From Bubalus kerabau (lineage: Eukaryota > Chordata > Mammalia > Artiodactyla > Bovidae): a stretch of 64,000 nucleotides of DNA. The stretch covers positions 56,488,801 to 56,552,800 of the forward strand of contig NC_073629.1 of NCBI RefSeq assembly GCF_029407905.1, given 5' to 3'. This document shows, one piece after another, positions 10,453 to 21,829 of this stretch. Position numbers and translations under genes: made by a program. The notes below the pieces were generated by a model that worked only from the letters and a program-made list of their open reading frames with translations, searched no databases and was not told the DNA's origin. Each line of letters opens with the position of its first letter. Position 1 is the stretch's first letter.

Positions 10453-11754
10453 TGGGTGATTGATTTACCCCTATGGATCCTGATAAATCCAAGATGTGTT
10501 AAGGATAATTTCCCCTTCACTGGGAGAAGGAACAGTGAACAATCACAGGTCACCATTAATTATGAAGCTGCTTGGTAAGCCAGGGCCTGCGAAGACCTGC
10601 AGTTATGTCTTCATTGCGTTGTTTAAAGGAATGGGTTCCACAAGCAGAGACAGAGCTGTGCTGAATAGCAACACTTACCATCAGCTCCTCCAAACGCATT
10701 CTGTGGGAGGGCGTGGGATTTCACAGCAGTGAGAGCAAAACTATTCACAGCAGTACCATATGCTCCCCACCATCAGGAGCGGTGGTCCTGGTCACTGGAC
10801 TTGGCAGGCAAACCAACTGAATGGAAATTCTGAAGACCACAGTAGGAGTTTTCTCTTTGTGGGTTTTGGATGGTAAAATCTTCAATCTGTTCCACAGGCA
10901 GAAATCAGAGTGAAAAATAATTCTACACAAACCACGTATGTGGGATGCGTGTATGTGTGTGTGTAAGAGCATGAGTGTGTGTTACTTCTAGAAAAGTGAA
11001 GGAGAAAACAAAGGCCCAGCATTTATCTCGTACTATCTTGCAGAGGTAGGAGGGCTAACATTGAATGCAAGAGAGGAAAAGACTGAGAAAGTGAAAGATG
11101 GAGAAGAATTATTTTTAGTATAAATTCCATGTTTTCAGTTTTTTTCTCTAAGTAAAAAAGTAAGATGGAGAAGACTTTCCCAAATGCCAAGACCATTTAA
11201 TAGCAGAATTACACCAGACGATAAATGCAGCACTTTTTAAAGCTTGTCCTTTCTCTGTTATTAACTTTGTTCTTTCAGTTGTGCCAGAGAAAGCACAAGA
11301 GATAGAAATTGGCAGAAATATGGGTCTGAAGAACAGAAATTCAACCTAAATGAAAATACCATGAAAACCTCTAGTAAAAAAAAAAAAAAAAAGTCTTTTG
11401 TTTAACGGCACAACTTTCATCAAGAAAAGGTTTATTTGAATGAAAAGTAAAATTTAGGACAGTCTATTGTCTGATCATTAGTAATTCTGTGCACGTATGG
11501 GCTATTTTCTATTTCCAAAGTGGTTTGCGATCATTAGTTAATCCACTCAGCATGCTTAGTCTAAATTGTGTTATATGCATATAATAGATAAGGATGGTTG
11601 TTGGTGAGAGGGAACATGACACAGCCGCTGAGGAATGGACTGGAAACTCGGAGCCTGAGATGACAGTCCTCATCTTAACCACCCAGTTTGCAGTAGGAGC
11701 TGGGCCCATCCCACAGGCCTTCAAAACAAGGATTCAATTTGTTTAAGAACTAAG
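10453..11754. other. No gene or repeat recognised
   Basis: Single-copy-looking DNA with short chance frames. An A17 run at 11376-11392 has no recognised element attached. Confidence 0.5.
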
Positions 11755-11764
11755 TATGTGTGTG

Positions 11765-11816
<52 letters not shown>

Positions 11817-11833
11817 CACACACATATATATAT
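11755..11833. repeat. Compound TG/TA/CA microsatellite
   Basis: Runs of TG, TA, CA, TA, CA and TA follow one another over about 79 bases, giving a partly self-complementary tract. Confidence 0.97.
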
Positions 11834-12127
11834 CAAATAAAATATTTTTTCCAACAATTTTTGGTAGGCTTGGAGTTTTAATTTTCCATTAAGTTCCATT
11901 GGCATCATGTGGGCCAAGTCTCAGGTTTCGCCATACAGGAAATATATTTTAAAGGGCTAGTCTGTGTAAATAACTCCATTGAGGAGTAGCATTGTGGTTA
12001 CTAAGGGCACATGTCCATGCTAACCAATGCCCTTTCAACACGAGAAAATAGTCTGGAGAGTTTAAATGCACCAGAACAAATCCGTGGTGTAATTTTTTGT
12101 TCTTTTTGGATATCAGACTCATCTATA

Positions 12128-12470
12128 CAGTTGGTCCTCCATATCCTTTGGTTCCACATCCGTGGATTTAACCAACCACAGATAGAAAATATTTGAAAAA
12201 AATTCCAGAAAGTTCTATAAAGCAAAACTTAAATTTGTTGCACACCAGCAACTATTTACATAGTATTTACATTGTATTTACAACTATTTACATAGCATTT
12301 ACATTGTATTAGGTATTATAAGTAATCTACAGATGATTTAAAGTACATGAGAGGATGTGTGTAGGTTATATGTAAATACTATGCTATTTTATGTAAGAGA
12401 TTTGAGCATCTGAGGATTTTGGTATCTGAGGGAGTCCTGGAATTATTCTCTGCAGATACCAATGTAATGT
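12128..12470 (+). mobile_element. MER2-like DNA transposon (Tigger-derived, non-autonomous)
   Basis: It starts with the characteristic terminal repeat 'cagttggtcctccatatcc' preceded by a TA target dinucleotide at 12126-12127. The internal 'caactatttacatagcattt' and 'taagtaatctacagatgatt' strings are followed by 'tgaggattttggtatctgag' and 'cctggaatta' near the degraded far end. Length of about 343 bases fits the MER2 consensus. There is no transposase, as expected for this family. Confidence 0.88.
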
Positions 12471-14624
12471 TATCAGAGGTTTGCCAAGTTCAATTTTTCT
12501 CTTGATAAGAAGAATCCTCTAAGCAAGATTATTGCTTTTAAGTGTTCTAACATACATTTTTCAAAGATGAACCAATGCTTTTGCCCAGCAGAGCTTGTCC
12601 ACATCATGTCTGGATTACAACCGTATAGCTTTCCTTTATTTTCATTTGTTTGCTCCCACCCTATCCAAACACATTAATACGTGGTCCAGATAATGTATTC
12701 CATATGTTTAATTAGCCAGTACATGAAATGTAGGAAGGTGTGGCTCTTATAGTATTTTTTCCATTTTCTCTCAGTGTCCTGAATTTTAACTGACATTCTC
12801 TGGTGGCTTTTTGTTGTTATTTTTTGTTATTAAAAAAAAAAAATCTTTTTGTAATAAAGAATCTTTTCAGACTAAATTTATCAAACTGCTTCAAGTTTTA
12901 GATTTTCTTCTGATAATAAAATTTCAGTTCCATCTATAGACAGATTAAATTAATTCTGTCCTACTTTACTCAATGTGTATAATGAGTCATACTCAATTAA
13001 CAGATACACATAATAAAATATTATTTAAATAAACTGTGTTAAGGAGTTCTCTTTTATAAAGTGTCTGGATTTTTAAATTGCATTTAAAATGTTTATAATT
13101 TACAAATTTCTGCTTAATTAGGTTTTCTTGGTAAGATTTTAATTCGTTGCAGAATGTCTAATATGTCTTGACTATGTTCTGATGTCAAAAAAAAAAAGAA
13201 AGAAAGAAAATGACCAACACTTCGTTCTGAGACTATTCAGAAATTTTTTTCCTTGGACGAATTGATTACCTGTAACAACGAGCCTGAAATGCCCCCGCAG
13301 AGCATATGGCCAGCCGTGGGGTGATTCACTATGGCGTCACTGGGGGAGATTATGAAGCCCGGGGTTGAGTTGGTGCCAGTTCATGCCTTTTCAGTGAGAA
13401 AGCACTCAAGTTCCACAGAGTGTTAATCTGGCCGCAGAATGGGAGACAGCTAAGTCTGCCTGGAATGTCTGGCTGCTGGTTGGCAGACATAGCCCTTTCT
13501 TCACCTTGGGTCTGCTGGGTTAAGGATGCTTTCATAGTAATTTTCCAATGTCTTCCTTGATCAGTCGACTGCAGCATTTTATCATTTTGCAGATTTTGTT
13601 TTCTTCATGGGTTATTACTTCCACTGAACTGCACTTAACATCTATTAGTTGAGGTCTCCAGAAGATCAAAGTCCCTCTGTGTCTGATTATTCTGCTCTTT
13701 GCAATTTGTGTCTCCCCCTCACCCCGCCCCCCTCCTCCCCAAACCAGGAGCCTTGCACATTTACAGATTTGGTTTCAGTGTCTTTCCCTAAATTGTTTAT
13801 AGACATAAAAGCATCATAAACAGGACCTTGTGTCTCTAGAAGGAGAATAAGAGAGGAAAAAAGTGAAGACAGCCATGGTAATGCTTGTGTTATTTCTATC
13901 TCAATATGAATCTTTTAAAACTCACACTTAATTTTTTTTTTTTTTTTTTTCTGTTTGAAATGGAGTGGGTGAGGGTGGGAGAAAGGGAGAGAAGGAGGGA
14001 AGGGGAAGTGCTCATGTCATAGCAGTTGATTTTCTGTTGAAGTTTAGTCTCTTTTCTAATCATTCACTCGACTCCCATCCCCTCCTTCCAAGGCCTGTCT
14101 GGTCTCCCCAGTTTTAGTTAAAAACATTAGTACTGTCTTTTTTGGGAACCTGTTCACAGGGCCAATATTCCATTCATTTTATGGTTTACTGTTAACCTTA
14201 ATGACTAGGTTCTAATGGAGAATTTTATTCCCCTTTTAAGCCTTTAGTAAATAATAATCATCCTCTAAATTTGGTCTCCCAGCTGTGATGTACAGAAGAT
14301 CTTCTATCAAATGCCAACCTTGTCTCAACAATAGACCAAAGCTGGCCAGATCAGGGTATTTGCAAGAGCCCTAGAAGGAATATTTTTAGAAGCTACACAA
14401 GAGGCCCAGTACCCATCTATCAGCAGACATGAAGTGGGTGCTTGTGAGTTGAGACGGGTATTAAAAACTCAAACTACATGTGGCAGCTGAAAAAAAAAAT
14501 AATAAGGATATTTGAATCTGAGGAGACTTGAAATAAAGACCAGGGGCTTTCTTTGAAAGGATATTGTCCATGGTGAAAAAAAGAAATCCAAGCAAGAAGG
14601 AGAAGAAAGAGAGAGAGAAAGTAT
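12471..14624. other. No gene recognised
   Basis: AT-rich single-copy-looking DNA. It contains an A11 run with GAAA repeats near 13189-13208 and a T19 run at 13932-13950 followed by a G/A-rich stretch to about 14010. The longest frames are about 75-82 codons and featureless. Confidence 0.5.
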
Positions 14625-14795
14625 GTGTTAGAGCATGGCTTCTCCAACTTGAATTTGTGTACAGATCACATGGTGACCTTGTTAAAATGGAGGCTCTGAT
14701 CCCAAAGACTGAGATGGGACATGAGAATTTAACCTGCTCCCAAGTGACTCAGATGTTGCATATCCAGAGATCACAGTTGAGCAAAGAGAGTTTCC
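14625..14795 (+). mobile_element. MER5A-like hAT-Charlie element
   Basis: 'catggcttctccaacttgaa', 'cagatcacatggtgaccttg', 'agatgggacatgagaattta' and 'caagtgactcagatgttgca' follow the MER5A consensus, a short non-autonomous hAT element. Confidence 0.7.
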
Positions 14796-14904
14796 CCAAG
14801 ACCCATAGCTAGCCCAACACTGCAGAAGGCCCTTCACTCTACCTAGCACAAGGGACCATCTCCCTGTGAAATATTAGTCTTTGAAGAGGGATGCTGAGGG
14901 ACTC

Positions 14905-15240
14905 TGGAGAGATGGTTCTCAGACTTCCTGCATATTATAATCCCCTGAGAGCTTTAAAAAGTCCCAATGCCGCCGCCACTCCCCACATCAGCTAAGTCGG
15001 AATCTCTAGGACGGATACTCAGGCATTAGCATTTTAAAAACAACTCCATCATTAATAAAAGCATATCAGTGTATATTTTAAGGCAAATATGCAACTATAA
15101 AAATTAAGTTTTTGAAAATCTCTATAGTTTGAAGTTATGGATAGTGAAACTCAATTATAGCTTATTTAAAAAATAAAAATAGTACCATTAAAAAAAGAGA
15201 GAAACAACTCCAGGTAACTCCAATATGCAGTTAAGTTTGA
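14905..15240 (+). mobile_element. MER5-like element interrupted by an insertion
   Basis: 'gatggttctcagacttcctg', 'aatcccctgagagctttaaa' and 'actcaggcattagcatttta' form the first part. 'ccaggtaactccaatatgca' and 'gttaagtttgagaaccaatt' complete the far end after 15211. The element is cut at 15047 by the A-tailed insertion described next. Confidence 0.75.
15048..15201 (+). mobile_element. Small A-tailed retroinsertion with target-site duplication
   Basis: A 154-bp sequence is flanked by identical 10-mers AAACAACTCC at 15038-15047 and 15202-15211. It ends in an A-rich stretch that includes AATAAA-like strings. This is the L1-mediated retroposition pattern. The source is not recognised; a truncated 3' UTR of a processed transcript or a short L1 tail are both possible. 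Confidence 0.7.
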
Positions 15241-15264
15241 GAACCAATTAAAATAATAATAATA

Positions 15265-15460
15265 ATAACTAAAATAATAGCAATAGTCAATATATGTTGG
15301 CTGCTTCTATACAAATGTGGGGCATGGTGATCAATACATATTTTTGTTTTCATTGAGTCAACAAATAAATCCTTTTTACAGGCCAGAAAACTGAGGCAGA
15401 GGTTTTGTAACTTACCCTCTGCTAAAGAGCTGACAGAGCTGCTATTAGAAGTCAAGAATA
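15265..15460 (+). repeat. MIR fragment
   Basis: 'ttttacaggccagaaaactgaggcag' theme, then 'gtaacttaccctctgctaaa' and 'gagctgacagagctgctatt', match the MIR tail half. Confidence 0.6.
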
Positions 15461-17998
15461 ATGTCATGCATGCATAAGCAAGTGATGGAGACCTGCAGAA
15501 CTTGCCAGGGAATTACACGGGCATGGGAGTCTAAGGAATTCTCTTACCTGCAGTTTTGATCTTTAACCAACAGTTGGTGGTGCCATGTTTAAAATCCAAT
15601 CCCCCTCCCTCTGCTCTCCCACGCTCAAAGATCCACACCTGCCTTCCTGAATCATTCACTACCTTTCCTCACCCTGAGCATGCTTGAGGCCCTAGACTTT
15701 TAAGCTGAGGTTAACAGCCTTCAATATCTAGCTCCCAGGGCCACCCTGATTCCAGGTAGTCCACGTTTGGTCCTTTTTCAGAGGTTCCTTCGGCCTCTCT
15801 TGCCGCTAACTGGGCAGCAGGGGGAGCTATGACTACCAGGAAAAGCATCCTGTAAAACTGCCCCTAAACAGATAGGACTTGAAAATTCTTTCCCAAAAGG
15901 AAATCTCTCTAGCAGCTCTTTGCCCTAAAGCTAGTGTCTACTGTCCCAAACCCCACAGGCCAAGTCAAAAATCCATTTGGGTATGAGGATGGCAAAAAAA
16001 TTCAGAAAGACTCTCATGGGCCCAGAGATGACTGAGAAAGCACCACGTAGGTGCAACAGTCAGTAATAATCAAAGTGGCTGATCAGTCCAGAAAGGAGAC
16101 ATAGACAGTTGCACCTTCTTGAATGATGTTTCTCAATCAGAATGGACTGAACAACTATAATAAAATGTATAAAGTGTAAATATAAGCATTCTTTTTTTAA
16201 CTCTGATCAATGAATAGAATAGAAATGTTTGTATCAGTCCTCATTTTTCCAGACTTTAAGTGGGTATATTCCAGGTTAATATATGTTCATTTAACTCAGG
16301 CAGTATCTGTGTCAGAAGACACAGGGTTGGGTAAGGAGTAGGAATCCCGGAAGGAACACTATTATGTCAAATGGTTTAAGGAAAATTCGAAAAATCCCAG
16401 AGAGAGAGAATTCTCCCTCAGTTCATTACAGAACAGGGTACCAAGTTATCCTGATTCATAAATTAGAGAAGTTGTTTCCCAGTCCTGAGGCGCTTTTCAA
16501 AATGGCTGTGGCCCAGACCTGAATGGTGAATGGTGATGCTCTCAGGGGAGATCAAAGCACGTTACTCTGACCACATTAGGATGGCTCAGCAGGACCAGAA
16601 ACTAAATACACCAGCTCCATTGCACATGAAACCCCTGTTCTTCCAACTACTCTTCACTATGTCCCTGCTCCACCTGCCTTCCTCAATTCTGACCTGGGAA
16701 ACCACAGGAGGAGGAGTGCTGAATATCCAGGGCCATTCTCCATTCACGAGGAGAGTCTCTTTAGAGCTCCCGTTCCACCTTTGATTCTGGAGTATTTAAA
16801 TGTCTTCTCTGGGTAGAATTGAAGGATAATGGAAACAGACCCTTTTCCATTAAACAGGCTTTGACACTCATGATGCTAGGGGTCTTTAATGTGTCACCAT
16901 GAGTTGATGAAACTCTTGGAAAATGGATATGTAAACTTCATGAAGGGCATCATAGTGTCTCTGAAATGGATTTTCAGAGTGTGATCTATATGGCTTTGAG
17001 CCACTGGGGCAAGTGCTAGCAGAGGGATGTGAAAATATAGTCAGTGCTCATCAACCTTAATTTCAGTACTGTATTGTTCAGAAGTGTGTCCTAATTGTAT
17101 GCGAGCTTGCTTCCCTTCTGCTGGCTGCACTTAATTCTAGTAAAAGAACTGGGCAATTGCATCGCAAGCAGACAGATTAGTAGTGGCACAAATGCATGCA
17201 AAAATACACAGACAAGGCTTTGGTCTGTAGTCAGAGCCTCTGTGATAATTCTCCTGTGTACTTAAATTGAGTTACCAGTTCACTTTTACCAGCTGAGGAG
17301 TCTGCTTCTCCTCACTGAGCTCTGTCTGATAGACCCTGCGTTACTCTAGCTGTGAGAATTACATGCTCTACTCCTGTTGGCTGAGTCTACCTGGCATCAG
17401 ACAGACACATCTGGAAGTGCACAGGATCCCTACCTGGGGAAACATTTCACATGAAAAAAAAAAAAAAAAGAAAAGAAAAAAAGGAAGTGACAGTCTTGCT
17501 TAAAAAGCTGACCTTTTAAAAAGTTTTTTTTTGAATCTCACAGACTACGGACTTTCCATCAAGGTGAAGGCTCAGAGGAAAAGTGGCCTGTGGTTGGAGA
17601 CACTTTCCAACTGTAGCACAGTTCAACTTCTCCAATTCGTGGGATCAGAGGTCAAGGAAGGAAGGGGGTATAGGTGGGTGGTCAGACCTGGGAGCTGTCC
17701 CTCGACTCTAGGAATAGAAACTGGAATTCTGCATGTTTTGTTTCTAGGTTAAAGAAAAAAAATGGTGGGCAGTTGTGCCCTACTGTCCTAATAGGCTGCC
17801 TGAGGCATAAAAGCATGAATGATAAACCTTGTTAGAAGATAATCTGAACAGAAAATTTGAGACCTTATTCAAATTTGATAGAGAAATCACACTTGCACAC
17901 TCCCTGCCCTCTTGGGAGTAAAGGAAGGCTCTCTCCAGGGAAGCAGTAGAGGACCCATGCACATCAGAGGGGCCAACCAATTTTGGAATTGGGAGCAT
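15461..17998. other. No gene or clear repeat recognised
   Basis: Mostly repeat-free DNA with an A-rich run at about 17453-17482. The stretch at roughly 17030-17290 is free of recognisable repeats and dense in AATT, ATGCA and TTAATT-like strings, which suggests possible constraint. Short frames only. Confidence 0.5.
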
Positions 17999-18008
17999 AT
18001 GCAACTGT

Positions 18009-18225
18009 TGTTCTGTTGTTGTTTAGTCGCTAAGTTGTGTCCAACTCTTTTGGGACTCCATGGAGTACAGCCCACCAAGTTCCTCTGTCCATGGGATTCT
18101 CAGGCAAAACTACTGGAGTGGGTTGCCATTTCCTTCTCCAGGGGAATCTTCCTGACCCAGGGATCAAACCAGTGTCTCCTACACTGCAGGTGGATTCTTT
18201 ACTGCTGAGCCACTGGGGAAGCCAC
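18009..18225 (-). mobile_element. Bov-tA SINE, full length, with target-site duplication
   Basis: The minus-strand reading gives a complete tRNA-like head (18170-18225) and Bov-A body. Identical 10-mers ATGCAACTGT flank it at 17999-18008 and 18226-18235, so both ends are defined by the insertion event. Confidence 0.97.
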
Positions 18226-18235
18226 ATGCAACTGT

Positions 18236-19334
18236 ACAGACCTTCTCCTTCTGTGTCTCCAAATGCTGGGTCAGATTTTTTTCGAGGGGTTCACACAATT
18301 AAGCAATTGGATTTTTCTTTCCTTGACTTAGTCTCTCCCTGTCATATCTTATAATGACTATGTCTGAAAGGGCTATGCTAAACTAGATTTCTTCAGTAAT
18401 GGGCTCCCATCCTACTTTTATGGATGTATCATTCTCTTTTTCTCCCTCTTTTCGTGTGCTTTTTATTCATTGCTAAGCCTACCTGCTAGCTAAAGAATCA
18501 GGTTTTCCTATAATTCACCTTCCAGCGGCGGAGGGGGCGGGGGGCAGGCAGATTTTCACAAATTTGGACCAAAGAAATTACTCAAAAACTCCCACTGTAC
18601 TTGAAGCAAACACCCAGTGGGGGCTGCCTTTGCAAAGTCTCGGCTCCAGCCTAACCTTCAATGCTTTTCTTCTAGAGAAATGATTCACTTGCCTGTGTTT
18701 GATGGTGCTCTGTTTAGCAGGTGTGACAGATGCTGTTGATTTGCTCACTCAACACCTATTCCCGGCCCCTCCTTTCTTGCCCCTTTCACTGAGGAAGCAG
18801 GAAAAGTTGTGTAGGGCTTTCCTCACATTCCCAGCTTCCCTAGGATTTGAGCAGTAGTGGGAGCAGAAGCAGTGCTATTGATGGGCATCCAAGCCATTCA
18901 TGGCACTGCTTCTGGGAAAGTGATTCTCTTGCTGACAAATGGGAGAAACAAAGCTAGCACCAACCCTTCTTTTTTCCTGCTGGATGTAGACAGGATTCTT
19001 AAAGATACAGCCACTCTCCAACAACAAGAAATGCTAAGGACATTGGAGTGGAAAGACAGAAGCAACTTGGGCCACGGATGACGTGGCTGAATTACCATAG
19101 CTGTATGCATTTTGTATGGATGTCCTGGATTGCCTATCTGCCAGTTTCTTGTTATCAAAAAATAATTGTTTTCAAGTCAGAAATATCAGCTATCTTGTTA
19201 CTTACAAGTGAATATGTCCCTAAGTAGTATAAATAACATAGAAACAAAACCCAAAGTAACATTCTTCTCATAACCCACCCCCAAGAAAAGCTCTGTCCCA
19301 CGGAGTTCCAAACCTTTTGTTAGAAGTTATTTAC
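18236..19334. other. No gene recognised; possible old repeat at 18720-19170
   Basis: A GC-rich patch (ggcggagggggcgg) occurs near 18526-18545. The 18720-19170 part has the texture of an old LTR or transposon remnant (ending 'gttatcaaaaaataattg') but I could not assign a family. Confidence 0.4.
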
Positions 19335-19480
19335 ATGATCAGTCATGTATCCATATTCTTATTTTTGCCATTTTACAGATAAGGTAACTAGAGGCTGGGG
19401 ATCTAAAGCTGCTTTACCAAGGTCACATGGTAAACCGCTATAAGCTGGGGAGTGAAACCAAGAGCTCTGTAATCCCAGGC
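19335..19480 (+). repeat. MIR fragment
   Basis: 'gccattttacagataaggta', 'actagaggctggggatctaa' and 'accaaggtcacatggtaaac' match the MIR central and tail regions. Confidence 0.7.
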
Positions 19481-20019
19481 GAGACCTCCTCTGTTCTGTC
19501 TCTTCCCCTCAGCTGGGAAAATGTCAAAGGATTTATCAAAAACAGCCTGCAGCTAGATTAGGTATGTTAATACCCAAAGCACTTAATTACTAATACAGTT
19601 TAAGGTACATTAACCTAATTGGAAACTTTCTGCATATGGCATATTTTTTTTTTCCTGAAAATATTAATAGTATTTTTTTTCAAACTTTTCTTCTAGCCTA
19701 CTTCATCTTTATGTGAAATTACTGGTTTTCAAAGTTAGAAAGAATATTGCAGCCAAGAGTCAAATGAATGATATTTTATCCTATAAAAACAGGACAAATA
19801 AAATAAAAAATGGTAACATATGAGGAAAAGGAAAGATTAAATTGTATCATAATTCCATGTCTCACCCACCTATGCACTGAAGCTTGCGGGACTCTATCAT
19901 CAGAATCCAGGGTCATCCGTGGCTCCTCCCTCCATCGTGTCCATGTCCAATCAGCACCACATCCTGTTGGGTCCAATCATTTCTAGCCATCCCCCTATTA
20001 CTCCCTAGGTCAGGTGCTT
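19481..20019. other. No gene or repeat recognised
   Basis: AT-rich DNA with two T-runs near 19647 and 19673. Confidence 0.5.
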
Positions 20020-20640
20020 AACTTTCTCCTTCAGATTATTGTGATGGCCATCTAGCCAGTCTCTTTTCTGGTGGTAATCTGTTCCCCATGTTGCAATTGG
20101 AGAGATCCTTATAAAATGCAAATTAGATCTGTCAATTGCCCATTTAAACACTTCAGTGATTCCCTCTATCCCTCAGGGAAGTTCAAACTCCTTACTATGA
20201 CTTGAGATGCCCTTCATTATCTGGTTTCTGTCTGGTTCTCTTACATTGGATGCTTTAGCCATACTGAACCATTTGCAATTCCCCAGACTGGGGCTTTGCT
20301 TTTCCTTCCTCCAGAGCCTTTGCAGAAGCTGACCACTCCTGGGAGCTTCCTCCTTCCTGGTCTTCCTTTCCTTTCCTCCCATGAATTCCCAAGCTAATTC
20401 CTTATCTTCTCCCACTGTCCAAGCACCACTTGTTCTGGAATCCTTCCCTGACCACCTCTTCCCAGACTGGGATAAGGGCCTCTCCAATGTGTTCTCATGG
20501 CAACCTGGCCTTAAATACTTTTCAGATAATACTGAAATGTTTTTGTTTATATGTCTGTCTTCCTGGGGGTATCTTGAGAGCTGTGAATGTATTTGTTCAT
20601 TTTTGCCTCATCAGTGCCTAACACAATGATGCTTACAAAA
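20020..20640 (+). repeat. L2 LINE 3' end
   Basis: A long stretch reads through the L2 3' region in order: 'gaagttcaaactccttacta', 'ttggatgctttagccatact', 'cagagcctttgcagaagctg', 'tccttccctgaccacctctt', 'gtgaatgtatttgttcattt' and 'cagtgcctaacacaatgatg'. Confidence 0.8.
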
Positions 20641-20697
20641 CAGAAACTCAGAAAAAATAATGGTGAAGTGAATGAAAAAAAAAACAAAAACAAAACT

Positions 20698-20860
20698 ATT
20701 GGTGGGGATGTAAATGGTACAACCACTATATAAAACTGTATGAGATTCCTCAAAAAATTAAAAATATGGCCCAACAATCCTACTCCTGGGTATATATATA
20801 TATATATATATATACAAAGATGATGAGATCACTAACTCAAAGAGATATCAAGAAAGAAAA
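20698..20860 (+). mobile_element. L1 ORF2 3' fragment
   Basis: 'attggtggggatgtaaatgg', 'aaactgtatgagattcctca', 'aatatggcccaacaatccta' and 'ctcctgggta' follow the end of L1 ORF2. It is interrupted by a (TA)n run at about 20790-20814. Confidence 0.85.
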
Positions 20861-20895
20861 AAGAAAGAAAAAGCAACTAACCTTGTATTAAGGAC

Positions 20896-21829
20896 TATTG
20901 TTGTTCAGTCACTAAGTCATGTCCAACTCTTTGCAACTCCATGGACTGCACAATTCCAGGCTTCCCTGTCCTTCACCATCTCTCAGAGTTTGCTCAAACT
21001 TATATCCATTGAGTCAAAGATGCCATCTAACCATTTCATCCTGTTTCCCCTCCTGCCCATAATCTTTCCCAGCATCAGGGTTTTTACCAATGAGTCGGCT
21101 CTTCATATAAGGTGGCCAAAGTATTGGAGCTTCAGCTTCAGCATCAGTCCTTCTAATGCATATTCAGAGTTTATTTCCTTTAGGACTGACTGGTTGGATC
21201 TCCTTGCTGTCCAAGAGACTCTCAAGAGTCTTCTCCAGCAACATAATTTGAAAGCATCAATTCTTCAGTGCTCAGCCTTCTTTATTGTCCAACTCTCACA
21301 TCCATTCATGACTATTGGAAAAAACATAACTTTGTTTTTTTTTTTTTTTAATTTTATTTTATTTTTAAACTTTACATAACTGTATTAGTTTTGCCAAATA
21401 TCAAAATGAATCCGCCACAGGTATACATGTGTTCCCCATCCTGAACCCTCCTCCCTCCTCCCTCCCCATTCCATCCCTCTGGGTCGTCCCAGTGCACCAG
21501 CCCCAAGCATCCAGTATCGTGCATCGAACCTGGACTGGCAACTCATTTCATACATGATATTTTACATGTTTCAATGCCATTCTCCCAAATCTTCCCACCC
21601 TCTCCCTCTCCCACAGAGTCCATAAGACTGTTCTATACATCAGTGTCTCTTTTGCTGTCTCGTACACAGGGTTATTGTTACCATCTTTCTAAATTCCATA
21701 ACTTTGACTATATGGACCTTTGTCAGCAAAGTGATGTCTCTGCTTTTTAATACTCCACCTAGGTTTTTCATAGCTTTCCTTCCAAGAAACAAGCATCTTT
21801 TAATTTCATGGCTTCAGTCAGTTGGAATT
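20896..21829 (-). mobile_element. BovB LINE 3' portion, split by an L1
   Basis: On the minus strand this is the 3' third of BovB, an RTE-clade LINE. The plus strand shows its reverse complement from 'tattgttgttcagtcactaa' through 'gagtcggctcttcatataag' and 'ctggttggatctccttgctg' to 'cttttaatttcatggcttca'. The copy is broken at 21335-21696 by an L1. Frames through it carry stops, so it is inactive. Confidence 0.95.
21335..21696 (-). mobile_element. L1 3' end nested in BovB
   Basis: Starts with a T-run (the antisense poly(A)) and continues through 'gccaaatatcaaaatgaatc', 'tatacatgtgttccccatcc', 'caccagccccaagcatccag' and 'gtctcgtacacagggttatt', which is the ruminant L1 3' UTR. Identical 10-mers CATAACTTTG at 21325-21334 and 21697-21706 are its target-site duplication. 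The 5' end is truncated and no ORF is retained. Confidence 0.96.

Noticed and set aside
20790..20814. Regularly spaced repeats considered as CRISPR-like arrays (also 11755-11833 and 56955-57197)
   Set aside because: They are simple-sequence microsatellites in mammalian DNA, with no spacer structure.
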